Origin: Enterobacter hormaechei subsp. xiangfangensis
GTDB lineage: Bacteria; Pseudomonadota; Gammaproteobacteria; Enterobacterales; Enterobacteriaceae
Reading direction: 5' to 3'
Assembly: GCF_001729785.1 (NCBI RefSeq)
Contig: NZ_CP017183.1
Coordinates: 1,488,001 to 1,552,000, forward strand
DNA length: 64,000 bases
Under the pieces are notes generated by a model. It had not been told where the DNA came from, ran no database searches, and was given only the letters and a program-made list of their open reading frames with translations. Within the stretch, counting starts at the first letter, position 1; the number at the start of each line of letters is the position of its first letter. Positions 9,277 through 18,294 of the stretch are shown piece by piece. A program made the translations under genes and the position numbers.

Positions 9277-9828
9277 ATGAGCAGACCACCGAACGACCCT
9301 AACCGCCGCGAGAAGATACTCCAGGCGACGCTGGACACCATTGCTGAGCACGGTATTCATGCCGTCACGCACCGCAAAATTGCCACCTGCGCAGGCGTGC
9401 CGCTGGGGTCGATGACCTACTATTTCGACGGGATGGAGTCGCTTCTGGAGGAGGCATTCACGTGGTTTACGCAACAGATGTCTCAGCAGTACCGGGATTT
9501 CTTCGCGGGGGTGACCGGGCGGGAGAGGGCGTGCGAGGCCATTACCACGCTGATCCACAGTTCAGCCGTGACCACGCCACACAATATGGCGCTGATGTAT
9601 CAGTTATACGCGTTTATGCACCGCAGCGCCGCGCTGAAAACGGTGATGCAGGACTGGATGAAGATGAGCCAGACTACGCTTGAGCAGTGGTTTGATCCGG
9701 CCACCGCCCGTGCGCTGGATGCGTTTATCGAGGGGATGACGCTGCATTTTGTAACCGACCGGTCGCCGTTAACCCGGGAGGAGATCCGGGTGATGGTGGG
9801 GCGGATTGCAGGCGAGGATACCGTCTGA
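9277..9828 (+). CDS. rcdA: TetR-family regulator RcdA (YbjK)
   Basis: DNA-binding regulator of 183 residues; in E. coli RcdA activates csgD and other stress or biofilm genes. The N-terminal TetR helix-turn-helix is clear at about residues 15-60, with [20 protein letters not shown] followed by YYF. The C-terminal part ([20 protein letters not shown]) matches the E. coli protein closely. The ATG at 9277-9279 is chosen for homology and because longer starts would cross the palindrome. It converges on arsC, whose stop is 28 bases away; in K-12 the next element would be rybB, so the ars operon is an insertion here. Confidence 0.93.
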   Translation: MSRPPNDPNRREKILQATLDTIAEHGIHAVTHRKIATCAGVPLGSMTYYFDGMESLLEEAFTWFTQQMSQQYRDFFAGVTGRERACEAITTLIHSSAVTTPHNMALMYQLYAFMHRSAALKTVMQDWMKMSQTTLEQWFDPATARALDAFIEGMTLHFVTDRSPLTREEIRVMVGRIAGEDTV

Positions 9829-9855
9829 TAGCGCTCGCCCCGGCCACGCCTGATG

Positions 9856-10281
9856 TCAGGAGATTTTTTTCCCGCTGGCGTCAACGACGACTTCGCCATC
9901 TTCCTTCGTAAATGCCCCTTTTTGCGCGTCCGGAAGGATGTCGAGAACGACTTCAGAAGGGCGGCACAGACGGGTACCCAGCGGCGTCACCACAATCGGA
10001 CGGTTAATCAGAATAGGGTATTGCAGCATGAAATCGATAAGCTGGTCGTCGGTGAAATGTCCCTGTGAAAGGCCCAGTTGCTCATAAGGCTCGACGTTTT
10101 TGCGCAGCAGATCGCCTATGGAAATCCCCATATCTGCAATCAGCCTTGTCAGTTCATCACGCGACGGTGGGTTCTCAAGATAGAGAATAATTTCGGGTTC
10201 CGTACCGCTGTTGCGGATCATCTCCAGCGTATTGCGCGACGTGCCGCAGGCCGGGTTGTGGTAGATAGTGATATGGCTCAT
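9856..10281 (-). CDS. arsC: Arsenate reductase ArsC (glutaredoxin-dependent)
   Basis: Reduces arsenate to arsenite with glutathione and glutaredoxin so that ArsB can expel it. The 141 residues match the family length. The catalytic Cys12 lies in YHNPACGTSRNTL, and the arginines that bind the oxyanion are present in LLRKN, LINRPIV and TRLCRP. Last gene of arsR-arsB-arsC, 12 bases after arsB. GrxA, encoded at 15.3 kb, could serve as electron donor. Confidence 0.96.
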   Translation of the reverse strand: MSHITIYHNPACGTSRNTLEMIRNSGTEPEIILYLENPPSRDELTRLIADMGISIGDLLRKNVEPYEQLGLSQGHFTDDQLIDFMLQYPILINRPIVVTPLGTRLCRPSEVVLDILPDAQKGAFTKEDGEVVVDASGKKIS

Positions 10282-10293
10282 ATCCGTTACTCA

Positions 10294-11583
10294 TTACAGT
10301 GTGAAGGAGAGACGTAGCGCCAGCGCGGCAAGCGTCACAAAGAGAACTGGCAGCGTCATTATGATGCCCGTCCTGAAATAGTAGCCCCAGGTAATAGTCA
10401 TGTTTTTCTGTGCCAGCACATGAAGCCATAGCAGGGTAGCCAGGCTCCCGATGGGGGTAATTTTCGGCCCCAAATCGCAGCCAATCACGTTAGCGTAAAT
10501 CATCGCCTCTTTAACCAACCCTGTTGCAGCACTACCCTCAATGGAGAGCGCGCCAATCAGCACCGTTGGCATATTGTTCATTATGGATGACAGGAAGGCG
10601 GTGATAAATCCGGTTCCCAGCGTGGTGACCCAGAGTCCGTACCCGGCTAAGTAATCAAGAACGCCTGAAAGAGACTCCGTCAGCCCGGCGTTGCGCAGGC
10701 CATACACCACCAGATACATCCCCAGCGAGAAGATAACAATTTGCCACGGCGCGCCGCGCAGCACTTTTCCGGTGTTAATGGCGTGCCCGCGTTTAGCAAC
10801 GGCAAACAAAATCAGCGCGCCAGTTGTTGCGATAGCGCTGACCGGGATACCCAGAGGTTCAAGCACAAAGAAACCGACGAGCAGTAGCAGCAGCACGATC
10901 CAGCCCGTTCTGAACGTCGGCAGGTCGTGAATGGCCAAAGCAGGCTCGCGGAGTTTTGCCAGGTCATATTCCGGCGGTATTTCCTTGCGGAAGAACAGAT
11001 GCAGCATCACCAGCGTTGCGGCAATTGCGGCGATATCAACCGGGATCATCACCGAGGCGTATTCGCTAAAGCCCAGCTTAAAGAAGTCCGCCGACACAAT
11101 GTTGACCAGGTTGGAGACAATCAGCGGCAGGCTGGCGGTATCGGCGATAAATCCCGCCGCCATCACGAACGCCAGCGTGGCCTGCTTGCTGAACCCCAGC
11201 GCCAGCAGCATGGCGATAACGATAGGCGTCAGGATCAATGCCGCACCGTCATTGGCGAACAGCGCCGCCACGGCCGCACCCAGCAGCACGATCCAGGTAA
11301 ACAGCAACCGCCCGCGACCGTTTCCCCAGCGAGCAACGTGCAGCGCCGCCCACTCGAAAAAGCCGGACTCATCCAGCAGCAAACTGATAACGATTACCGC
11401 GATAAACGTGGCCGTCGCATTCCAGACGATATTCCACACCACAGGGATATCGTTAATGTGGATCACGCCGCTCATCAGCGCCAGCGCGGCGCCAATGGTC
11501 GCGCTCCAGCCGATGCTGAGCCCTCTGGGTTGCCAGATGACCAGCACCAGTGTGAATAAAAAAATCGCTCCTGCCAGAAACAT
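10294..11583 (-). CDS. arsB: Arsenite/antimonite efflux permease ArsB
   Basis: Inner-membrane transporter of the ArsB/NhaD superfamily, 429 residues with about 12 hydrophobic segments, which extrudes arsenite using the proton gradient. Conserved stretches include [12 protein letters not shown] and [19 protein letters not shown]. It starts at ATG 11581-11583, 40 bases after arsR, and is followed by arsC. No arsA ATPase or arsD is present, so this is the three-gene chromosomal type. Confidence 0.96.
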   Translation of the reverse strand: MFLAGAIFLFTLVLVIWQPRGLSIGWSATIGAALALMSGVIHINDIPVVWNIVWNATATFIAVIVISLLLDESGFFEWAALHVARWGNGRGRLLFTWIVLLGAAVAALFANDGAALILTPIVIAMLLALGFSKQATLAFVMAAGFIADTASLPLIVSNLVNIVSADFFKLGFSEYASVMIPVDIAAIAATLVMLHLFFRKEIPPEYDLAKLREPALAIHDLPTFRTGWIVLLLLLVGFFVLEPLGIPVSAIATTGALILFAVAKRGHAINTGKVLRGAPWQIVIFSLGMYLVVYGLRNAGLTESLSGVLDYLAGYGLWVTTLGTGFITAFLSSIMNNMPTVLIGALSIEGSAATGLVKEAMIYANVIGCDLGPKITPIGSLATLLWLHVLAQKNMTITWGYYFRTGIIMTLPVLFVTLAALALRLSFTL

Positions 11584-11623
11584 CTTTTACTCCGTTATAT
11601 CTGTTTTTGTGAATGTGTCGTGG

Positions 11624-11944
11624 TCAGCAAGGGCCCGGGAGGCGGTTTTTCAGCTTCATACGTGTCTCTTCTCGCAGGCAGTTCCAGCTGTTATCGATAA
11701 CGGTTGCCGCCCACGCGGGCATGTTGGGAGAGAGACGGTAGTAGATCCATTTACCCTCACGACGATCGATGACCAGCCCGGCCTCGCGCAGTAAGGCCAT
11801 ATGGCGCGAGACTTTCGGCTGCGGCTCGTTGGTAGCGGAACAGAGATCGCAGACGCACAACTCGCCCGCCTCACGCAGAAGCATGACGATGGAGAGGCGC
11901 GTTTCGTCGGAGAGGGTTTTGAAGAGCTGGATGGGGTGTAGCAT
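11624..11944 (-). CDS. arsR: Arsenical-responsive repressor ArsR
   Basis: SmtB/ArsR-family winged-helix repressor of 106 residues. The As(III)-binding motif ELCVCDLC is at about residues 28-35 in the recognition region, followed by PQPKVSRHMALLREAGLV (DNA-reading helix). Arsenite binding releases it from the operator and derepresses arsRBC. It is slightly shorter at the C-terminus than the 117-residue E. coli protein, ending LPGPC. First gene of the operon. Confidence 0.95.
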   Translation of the reverse strand: MLHPIQLFKTLSDETRLSIVMLLREAGELCVCDLCSATNEPQPKVSRHMALLREAGLVIDRREGKWIYYRLSPNMPAWAATVIDNSWNCLREETRMKLKNRLPGPC

Positions 11945-11969
11945 CGGGTGATCCTGCGTGGTTTTTTGT

Positions 11970-11991
11970 CATATTCATTAAATCATATATG
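11970..11991 (-). promoter_or_regulatory. Candidate ArsR operator
   Basis: AT-rich imperfect dyad with CATAT and ATATG ends, 26 bases upstream of the arsR start. It contains ATCATATATG, which resembles the core remembered from the E. coli chromosomal ars operator. Assignment rests on position and partial similarity only. Confidence 0.4.
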
Positions 11992-12098
11992 TTTGTGGCG
12001 AGTGAGGGAAGGGCAATAAGGGCAAATAATTGCCCTCAGTGAAGTACCACTACGTTGAGCCGTCGTCTTTGAGCCACAGACAGGGCGGGATTAGAAGA

Positions 12099-12392
12099 TT
12101 AATGATTCCTGGTTTTGTTGAATATCTTCAATGTTATGAGACAGACGATCGTTGCAGATGTTAACAGAATCAAAATATCAATATTTGTATATGTTTCGTA
12201 CATTGTCTCCGCATTAATATCACCATAGATGAAGCCGCAAATAGCAGTTGCAACGTCGTGGTTAATATAAGCTGTTGAAGGACCCAGCATACGTCCTGCC
12301 AGGAAGCTAATTAACACAAACCAGACGGCCTTAAGTAGTCTTGAGCCCCATTTACGGGCAAGGGTAGTGATATCCACCGTCAATAACCTCAA
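12099..12392 (-). CDS. Small membrane protein of unknown function
   Basis: Not recognised. The frame encodes up to 97 residues, with two hydrophobic segments at about residues 20-40 (AVWFVLISFLAGRML) and 70-90 (IDILILLTSATIVCLITL). A loop with Cys and acidic residues lies between them (about 45-68) and the tail KIFNKTRNH is basic. No ATG start fits: the first codon is TTG, with another TTG and a GTG within six codons, so the exact start is uncertain. Lower GC than its neighbours suggests transfer. It lies between arsR and rybB on the strand of arsR but about 155 bases upstream of it, so it is not in the operon. Confidence 0.5.
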   Translation of the reverse strand: MRLLTVDITTLARKWGSRLLKAVWFVLISFLAGRMLGPSTAYINHDVATAICGFIYGDINAETMYETYTNIDILILLTSATIVCLITLKIFNKTRNH

Positions 12393-12736
12393 TACTATTG
12401 CACGCGATATGTGAACGCATACATGGGACCTAAATAAATTCCGGTTTCAGAAGAGCGATTCCGAAATTGGAGTGGTGAGCGAGCTTTATGTAGACTTCTG
12501 CCGCTATCCCCGGATGAAGCCTTCATTCCTTTTCCTGTCATCAGGTGGATTAATTCGTTCCAGCTTATGCCAGCTGCCTGTATCGAAGTTCAAACCCGAT
12601 CATATCTACGCTCAATCGTTGTTCTTTTAAGATATTGACCAGGCAAAATTTAACCGCGCAAGAAGATCAGCTATACCGCCATGGAAATAAGGTAGTGTTA
12701 TAAGTAATTGATAGGGAAGGGTATGAATTTCAGGAA
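12393..12736. other. Intergenic region without recognisable gene
   Basis: About 344 bases between the small membrane-protein frame and the rybB terminator. No reading frame with a ribosome site, no RNA gene and no strong repeat was seen. Base composition is AT-richer than the surrounding core genes, in line with the foreign character of the ars segment next to it. Confidence 0.5.
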
Positions 12737-12818
12737 ACAAAAAACCCATCAACCTTGAACCAAAAATGGCGGGGTTGATGGGCTCCACAAATTGGGGACA
12801 TCAAAGAAAAGCAGTGGC
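12737..12818 (-). ncRNA. rybB: Small regulatory RNA RybB
   Basis: Hfq-dependent sRNA of about 80 nt, made under sigma-E and repressing many outer-membrane porin mRNAs. Read on the minus strand it begins GCCACTGCTTTTCTTTGATG, the conserved 5' seed that pairs with targets. It ends in a terminator with arms CCCATCAACC / GGTTGATGGG (12745-12754 and 12773-12782) followed by six T. It lies next to ybjL as in E. coli. Differences from the remembered E. coli sequence are in the terminator loop and the middle stem, not in the seed. Confidence 0.95.
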
Positions 12819-12823
12819 ACTAG

Positions 12824-12851
12824 TTATGACTGCACCCTGCGTAAAAAGTTC
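12824..12851 (-). promoter_or_regulatory. Sigma-E promoter of rybB
   Basis: On the minus strand GAACTT (12846-12851) is followed after 16 bases by TCATAA (12824-12829), and 5 bases later by the RybB 5' G at 12818. This fits the sigma-E -35 (GGAACTT) and -10 (TCnnA) spacing. Confidence 0.8.
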
Positions 12852-12894
12852 TGCGCGTAACGAAAATTTTTTGCGCCACACGCAAACTTGAGAT

Positions 12895-14580
12895 TTATCC
12901 GAGTCCTGGCCAGATAATGATGATCAGCGTACCTGCCAGCGTCAACAGCACGTTTGCGATGGCGTAGGTGCCTGCATAGCCCAGCGCCGGGATATTGCTG
13001 CGCGCGGTGTCGCTGATGATCTCCATCGCCGGTGCGCAGGTGCGCGCGCCCATCATCGCGCCGAAGAGCAGGGCGCGGTTCATGCGCAGCACGTAGGCGC
13101 CGAACAGGAAACAGATCACCACCGGTACCAGGCTGACGATAAGTCCGGAAACCAACATTTGCCAGCCGACCGCGCCCAGGCCGTTGCCAATGCCGCTCCC
13201 GGCGCTTAAGCCGACACCCGCCATAAAGACCATCAGACCGAACTCTTTCACCATGTTCAGCGCACCCTGAGGGATATAGCCGAAGGTGGGATGGTTCGCT
13301 CGCAGGAAGCCCAGCATGATCCCGGCGAACAGCAGACCGGCTGCGTTACCAATGCCGAAGCTAAAGTTGCTGAACTGGAAGGTGATCATCCCGATCATCA
13401 GGCCGACAATGAAGAAGGCGCAGAAGGCTAACAGGTCCGTCACCTGGCTGTGGATCGAGATAAAGCCGATACGGTCGGCAACGGTTTTAACACGTCGGGC
13501 ATCGCCGCTGACCTGCAACACATCGCCTTTATTGAGCACCACGTTATCGTCGATAGGCATTTCAATCTGGCTGCGGATCACGCGGTTGAGGAAACAACCG
13601 TGGTCGGTCAGCTTCAGCTGTGCCAGACGGCGGCCCACGGCGTTGTGGTTTTTCACCACAATCTCTTCGGTGACGATACGCATGTCCAGCAGGTCGCGGT
13701 CAAACACCTCTTTCCCGTTACGGAAGCTCGGATCGAGACGCGCGTGGGCGTCCGGGTAGCCAACAAGGGCGATGTCATCGCCCATCTGGAGCACCGCGTC
13801 ACCGTCCGGGTTTGCCAGAATGCCGTTACGACGGATACGTTCGATGTAGCAGCCGGTCTGACGGTAGATCCCCAGCTCGCGCAGGTTTTTCCCGTCGGTC
13901 CAGGCAACCAGCTCCGGCCCGACGCGGTAGGCGCGGATCACCGGCAGGTAAACTTTACGTTTGGAGTCCGTGTCCAGGCCGCGCTCGCGGGCGATGGTCT
14001 GGGCGCTGGTCTGGAGATCCTGATGCTGAAGTTTTGGCAGATAGCGCGCGCCAACAATCAGGCTCACCAGACCAATCAGATAGGTCAGGGCATAGCCCAG
14101 ACTCAGGTTGTCCAGCGCGGAGGAAAGCGGCGTGCCGGCCATGCCAGAATGACGAAGCGTATCGCCCGCGCCGACAAGCACCGGTGTGGAGGTCATCGAG
14201 CCTGCCAGCATACCGGCCGTTAAGCCGATGTCCCAGCCAAACAGCTTGCCCAGCCCTAACGCAATCAGCAGGGCGCTGCCGACCATCACCAGCGCCAGCA
14301 TCAGGTAATTTTTGCCGTCTCGGAAGAAAATGGAAAAAAAGTTCGGACCGGCTTCCACGCCTACGCAAAAAATAAACAGCATGAAACCTAAGTTAAGCGC
14401 GTCCGTGTTAATACTGAAATGTTGTTGACCTAATAACAGGGAGACGACTAAAACGCCAATGGAATTACCAAGTTGAACTGAACCCAGGCGTAATTTACCC
14501 AGACAAAGGCCCAGCGCCAGTACCACAAATAATAACAGGATGTAATTCCCATTTAACAAGTCTGCGACGTTTATATTCAC
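12895..14580 (-). CDS. ybjL: AAE-family transporter YbjL
   Basis: Inner-membrane protein of the aspartate:alanine exchanger family, 561 residues, with two blocks of about five helices flanking a central cytosolic part that holds two TrkA-C (RCK_C) domains (about residues 200-375). A family motif is [15 protein letters not shown] near the C-terminus. Substrate is not established; related E. coli proteins export succinate or act as putative antiporters. The GTG at 14578-14580 gives the exact E. coli length and N-terminus. An upstream ATG at 14667 is also possible: it would add 29 residues and has AGGA and GGGAG near it. Confidence 0.92.
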   Translation of the reverse strand: MNINVADLLNGNYILLLFVVLALGLCLGKLRLGSVQLGNSIGVLVVSLLLGQQHFSINTDALNLGFMLFIFCVGVEAGPNFFSIFFRDGKNYLMLALVMVGSALLIALGLGKLFGWDIGLTAGMLAGSMTSTPVLVGAGDTLRHSGMAGTPLSSALDNLSLGYALTYLIGLVSLIVGARYLPKLQHQDLQTSAQTIARERGLDTDSKRKVYLPVIRAYRVGPELVAWTDGKNLRELGIYRQTGCYIERIRRNGILANPDGDAVLQMGDDIALVGYPDAHARLDPSFRNGKEVFDRDLLDMRIVTEEIVVKNHNAVGRRLAQLKLTDHGCFLNRVIRSQIEMPIDDNVVLNKGDVLQVSGDARRVKTVADRIGFISIHSQVTDLLAFCAFFIVGLMIGMITFQFSNFSFGIGNAAGLLFAGIMLGFLRANHPTFGYIPQGALNMVKEFGLMVFMAGVGLSAGSGIGNGLGAVGWQMLVSGLIVSLVPVVICFLFGAYVLRMNRALLFGAMMGARTCAPAMEIISDTARSNIPALGYAGTYAIANVLLTLAGTLIIIIWPGLG

Positions 14581-14854
14581 GGAGGCTAACTTCTTGTTTA
14601 CCAGTAAGTTGTTGAATGAAAGGACTATTTGGGCTACTGTTTTCAGAGTCAGGGAATCACTTTGCATCTCCCTGCTTCCTGATAAATACCCTAAACACTA
14701 GCAGTCGGTTAGTTTAATCGTAATAGCTACCGACAGCCACCTATTATCGCACGACTTCTGTGCGTGCTTTGGCAAGGATTGCCGCATTGCTTTATCTGAC
14801 TGGGCGTCCACCGGACGATTTTTGTATTTGATAGAGATAAGTCAGGAGGATAGT

Positions 14855-15229
14855 TTGAACTTTAAACGAAACTGGGCTGGCGTAATCAGCTGTTTTTTGC
14901 TGTTTACGGTCGTTTGCATGTCACTCGCTTTTAACGTGAAAGGCGCCTTCAGAGCGTCCGGTCATCCCGAGCTGGGCCTGTTGTTCTTCATCCTGCCGGG
15001 GGTAGTAGCCGGTTTTCTCTCACGTAAAGGCGAGGTGGTGATGCCGCTTATTGGGGCAATGCTTGCGGCCCCGCTCTGCCTGCTTCTGATGCGCGTGCTG
15101 TTTCTCTCGTCGAGAAGCGTCTGGCAGGAAGTGGCGTGGCTACTGAGTGGCGTTTTCTGGTGTGCGCTGGGCGCGCTCTGTTTCTTATTTACGCGCAGCC
15201 TGCTGCAACAGCGGAAGCACCGTAAATAA
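14855..15229 (+). CDS. ybjM: Inner-membrane protein YbjM
   Basis: Small membrane protein of 124 residues with four hydrophobic segments; function unknown. It matches E. coli YbjM through KGAFRASGHPELGLLFFILP and the tail GALCFLF. The TTG at 14855 is taken as start because AGGAGG sits 4 bases upstream (AGGAGGATAG-TTG) and the N-terminus then fits the family; the frame is open 11 codons further. It is divergent from ybjL and convergent with grxA. Confidence 0.88.
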   Translation: MNFKRNWAGVISCFLLFTVVCMSLAFNVKGAFRASGHPELGLLFFILPGVVAGFLSRKGEVVMPLIGAMLAAPLCLLLMRVLFLSSRSVWQEVAWLLSGVFWCALGALCFLFTRSLLQQRKHRK

Positions 15230-15252
15230 AAACGCCCTCAGGGTGAGGGCGT
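15227..15252 (-). terminator. Terminator of grxA (also faces ybjM)
   Basis: ACGCCCTCA / TGAGGGCGT arms (15232-15240 and 15244-15252) with a 3-base loop, followed on the minus strand by TTTTATTT. It lies 8 bases after the grxA stop. Read from ybjM the T-run is weak, so it mainly serves grxA. Confidence 0.85.
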
Positions 15253-15259
15253 CTTCGCA

Positions 15260-15529
15260 TTACTGAGCCGCAAACAGGCCCAGGTGTTCTTTGGCGTAGG
15301 CCTCAAAATCGGTGCAGCCGCCGATGTGTTTCTGATCGAGGAAGATCTGCGGCACGGTTTCAACCGGTTTACCCACGGTTTTTTCCAGATCGGCTTTAGT
15401 GATGCCTTCCGCGTGGATATCCACATAACGGAAGTTGAAATCATCACGCTCTTCAGTCAGTTTCTCTGCCAGTTCTTTCGCGCGCACACAGTAAGGGCAT
15501 CCTGGACGACCAAAAATTACTGCAAACAT
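15260..15529 (-). CDS. grxA: Glutaredoxin 1
   Basis: Dithiol glutaredoxin of 89 residues that reduces ribonucleotide reductase, OxyR and arsenate reductase with glutathione. The active site is GCPYC near residues 10-14, the cis-Pro loop is TVPQIFLDQ and the glutathione-binding GGCTDF motif follows. The ATG at 15527-15529 is chosen because GAGGAGAG lies directly upstream and matches the family start. In E. coli grxA is OxyR-activated; no clear OxyR site was identified here. ybjC, usually next to it, is absent. Confidence 0.95.
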   Translation of the reverse strand: MFAVIFGRPGCPYCVRAKELAEKLTEERDDFNFRYVDIHAEGITKADLEKTVGKPVETVPQIFLDQKHIGGCTDFEAYAKEHLGLFAAQ

Positions 15530-15714
15530 TTCTCTCTCCTCAAAAAACAAGCCTGACGGCGAATAGCACCTATAGTGCACGATAACCTGCCGTCATGGAA
15601 AGAAGGTTTCACCTGTCACTTTGATACAGTCAGGCTATGTTTCGCCAATTACATCAGGTGGATCATTGCCTATACTGGCTGCCATACGTTTTACGCAACA
15701 CAAAGAGAGACAAA

Positions 15715-16437
15715 ATGACGCCAACCATTGACCTGCTTCGTTCCCACCGTTCCATTCGCCATTTCACCGATGAGCCAATTACCCAGGCGCAGCGGGACGC
15801 GATCATCGACAGCGCAAGAGGCACCTCCAGCTCCAGCTTTTTGCAGTGCAGCTCCATTATCCGCATCACCGATCCGGCGATGCGTGAGCAGCTGGTAACA
15901 CTGACGGGCGGACAAAAGCACGTTGCCCAGGCGGCTGAGTTCTGGGTGTTCTGCGCCGATTTTAACCGTCACCTGCAAATATGCCCTGAGGCCGAGCTGG
16001 GGCTGGCGGAACAGCTGCTGCTGGGCGTTGTGGATACGGCACTGATGGCGCAAAACGCGTTCACGGCGGCGGAATCTCTGGGGCTTGGCGGCGTCTATAT
16101 TGGCGGGCTGCGTAACAACATCGAAAGCGTGACGGAACTGCTGAAGCTGCCGAAACACGTGCTGCCGCTGTTTGGTCTGTGCCTCGGCTGGCCGGCGGAT
16201 AACCCGGATCTGAAGCCGCGCATTCCTGCTGCGATGCTGGTGCATGAAAACCACTACCAGCCGGTCGACCAGGACGTTCTGCATCAATACGATGAAGAGC
16301 TGGCGAACTACTATCTGACGCGTGACAGCAACAACCGCCGCGACACCTGGAGCGACCATATTCGTCGCACCATTATCAAGGAGAACCGCCCGTTCATTCT
16401 CGACTACCTGCACAAACAGGGCTGGGCAACGCGGTAG
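15715..16437 (+). CDS. nfsA: Oxygen-insensitive NADPH nitroreductase NfsA
   Basis: FMN-dependent, NADPH-specific nitroreductase of 240 residues that makes two-electron reductions of nitroaromatics and quinones; it activates nitrofurans. FMN-contact segments are seen as [12 protein letters not shown] near the N-terminus and [13 protein letters not shown], and the basic NADPH-binding segment is [12 protein letters not shown]. The ATG at 15715 gives the exact family length. A TATACT -10-like box at 15671 may be its promoter. It is followed 64 bases later by rimK. Confidence 0.96.
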   Translation: MTPTIDLLRSHRSIRHFTDEPITQAQRDAIIDSARGTSSSSFLQCSSIIRITDPAMREQLVTLTGGQKHVAQAAEFWVFCADFNRHLQICPEAELGLAEQLLLGVVDTALMAQNAFTAAESLGLGGVYIGGLRNNIESVTELLKLPKHVLPLFGLCLGWPADNPDLKPRIPAAMLVHENHYQPVDQDVLHQYDEELANYYLTRDSNNRRDTWSDHIRRTIIKENRPFILDYLHKQGWATR

Positions 16438-16501
16438 TCCATTCCTCCTGCGCCTCGTGTATGATAGGCAGGCTTTTACCATGTCTTTAGAGAGGTGCAG
16501 G

Positions 16502-17404
16502 GTGAAAATTGCCATATTGTCCCGGGATGGAACGCTCTATTCATGTAAACGCCTGCGAGAAGCGGCGGCGAAACGCGGACATCAGGTTGAGATCCTCGAT
16601 CCGATGTCCTGCTATATGAACATCGACCCTGCGGCGTCGTCGATTCATTACAAAGGCCGCAAACTCCCGCATTTTGATGCGGTAATTCCCCGTATTGGCT
16701 CCCAGATCACCTATTACGGCACGGCCGCGCTGCGTCAGTTTGAAATGCTGGGAAGTTATCCGCTCAACGAGTCCGTGGCGATCTCCCGCGCCCGCGATAA
16801 GCTGCGCTCGCTGCAACTGCTGGCGCGCCAGGGGATCGATCTGCCCGTCACCGGGATTGCCCACTCCCCGGACGACACCAGCGATTTAATCGATATGGTG
16901 GGCGGTGCGCCGCTGGTCATTAAGCTGGTGGAAGGTACGCAGGGTATTGGAGTGGTACTGGCGGAGACGCGTCAGGCGGCGGAAAGCGTGATCGATGCGT
17001 TTCGCGGTCTGAATGCCCATATTCTGGTGCAGGAGTATATTAAAGAGGCTAAAGGGTGCGACATCCGCTGCTTTGTGGTGGGCAATGAAGTGGTGGCCGC
17101 TATAGAGCGGCAGGCGAAAGAGGGCGATTTTCGCTCTAACCTTCACCGCGGCGGTATCGCACGGGTGGCCCTTATCAGCGAGCGCGAGCGTGAGATTGCG
17201 GTGAAAGCGGCGCAGACGCTGGGCCTGGACGTGGCGGGGGTCGATCTGCTGCGTGCCGACCGCGGGCCGTTGGTGATGGAAGTTAACGCCTCGCCGGGGC
17301 TGGAAGGGGTGGAAAAAACAACAGGCGTCGATATTGCAGGTAAAATGATCGCATGGATTGAATGCCATGCAACGCCGGGATTTTGCCTGAAAACGGGCGG
17401 TTAA
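16502..17404 (+). CDS. rimK: Ribosomal protein S6 glutamate ligase RimK
   Basis: ATP-grasp enzyme of 300 residues that adds glutamates to the C-terminus of ribosomal protein S6 and can make poly-alpha-glutamate. The N-terminal fold begins [15 protein letters not shown]. The ATP-grasp core shows [33 protein letters not shown] and the metal-binding [17 protein letters not shown]. The start is GTG at 16502, with AGAGAGG upstream, giving exactly the E. coli length. Cotranscription with nfsA and ybjN is likely from spacing. Confidence 0.95.
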   Translation: MKIAILSRDGTLYSCKRLREAAAKRGHQVEILDPMSCYMNIDPAASSIHYKGRKLPHFDAVIPRIGSQITYYGTAALRQFEMLGSYPLNESVAISRARDKLRSLQLLARQGIDLPVTGIAHSPDDTSDLIDMVGGAPLVIKLVEGTQGIGVVLAETRQAAESVIDAFRGLNAHILVQEYIKEAKGCDIRCFVVGNEVVAAIERQAKEGDFRSNLHRGGIARVALISEREREIAVKAAQTLGLDVAGVDLLRADRGPLVMEVNASPGLEGVEKTTGVDIAGKMIAWIECHATPGFCLKTGG

Positions 17405-17467
17405 ATGGATCGGCGCGCACTTTTTGCGTAATCTGGACAACGTTTTTATTTAAGAGGCTGCACTGCG

Positions 17468-17944
17468 ATGGATTTACAGGTCGTACCTACACTGGATACG
17501 TTACGTCAATGGCTCGATGATGCCGGTATTACTTTCTTCGAATGCGACTCCTGCCAGGCGCTGCATCTGCCTCACATGCAAAATTTCGACGGCATTTTTG
17601 ATGCCAAAATCGATCTGATTAACGACGTGATCCTGTTCTCGGCGCTGGCTGAAGTAAAGCCGTCCGCGCTGCTGGCGCTGGCATCCGATCTGTCAGCGAT
17701 CAACGCCAGTTCTTTGACGGTGAAAGCGTTTCTCGACATACAGGATGATAATCTGCCAAAGCTGGTGGTTTGCCAGTCTTTATTCTCCGGCGCGGGGCTC
17801 TCCTTCAAGCAGTTCGCCTGGTTTATGCGCCTGAGCGAAGAGCAAATTTCCATGGTAATGATGGAAGCCAACGCACATCACCTGCTGTATAGCGCGGAAG
17901 ATGACGCCGAGAATAATGATGCATCTCCCAATTTTCTCCACTAA
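17468..17944 (+). CDS. ybjN: YbjN family protein
   Basis: Cytosolic protein of 158 residues of the YbjN/CesT-like chaperone fold; in E. coli it affects motility, biofilm and multicellular behaviour by an unknown mechanism. It starts MDLQVVPTLDTLRQWLDDAG and ends DAENNDASPNFLH as in relatives. An AGAGG ribosome site precedes the ATG at 17468. It follows rimK by 63 bases. Confidence 0.93.
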   Translation: MDLQVVPTLDTLRQWLDDAGITFFECDSCQALHLPHMQNFDGIFDAKIDLINDVILFSALAEVKPSALLALASDLSAINASSLTVKAFLDIQDDNLPKLVVCQSLFSGAGLSFKQFAWFMRLSEEQISMVMMEANAHHLLYSAEDDAENNDASPNFLH

Positions 17945-18294
17945 GCCTGTCTGACTTTTGCGCAGTCGCTGCCAGAGCGGCTGCATAACACCGTTTTTTC
18001 TGCTGCTTTTAACCTTTCTTTAAAGAATTTTTCACCTCCTCTCCGGCCGTTTCGGCTTATCACGTAGACATAATCTGCATAAAAAATTGATAAAAGGCGT
18101 TTTTTCGTCTGGGCTATAGCCGGAGACACGGGCTACAGTTATTCTTGCAGTGCTTAAAAAAGCGAGCGGAACCTGCCGGGATGAGGGGGGTATTTTATTT
18201 CGGGCAGAGCGACAAACTATGCATGATTATTGCATATCTTCAGGCTGCACAGTTTTGGTTCGTTTGTTAACGAACTTTCAGAAGGAATAACAAT
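17945..18294 (+). other. Intergenic region upstream of potF
   Basis: A 350-bp non-coding stretch. Just after ybjN there is an imperfect hairpin GCAGTCGCT / AGCGGCTGC (17962-17970 and 17976-17984) with a T-run 9 bases later, a weak terminator. Near potF are a sigma-54-like motif (18218-18234) and an AGAAGGAAT ribosome site before the ATG. No gene is seen. Confidence 0.6.
18218..18234 (+). promoter_or_regulatory. Weak candidate sigma-54 promoter of potFGHI
   Basis: TATGCATG-ATTA-TTGCA partly fits YTGGCACG-N4-TTGCW: the -12 TTGCA is exact but the -24 element has three mismatches. It is 60 bases upstream of potF. Nitrogen control of potFGHI has been proposed in E. coli, which is the only reason to list it. 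Confidence 0.28.

Noticed and set aside
15545..15600. OxyR site upstream of grxA
   Set aside because: CTAT/ATAG elements are present but spacing does not fit the ATAG-N7-CTAT pattern, so it is not listed.
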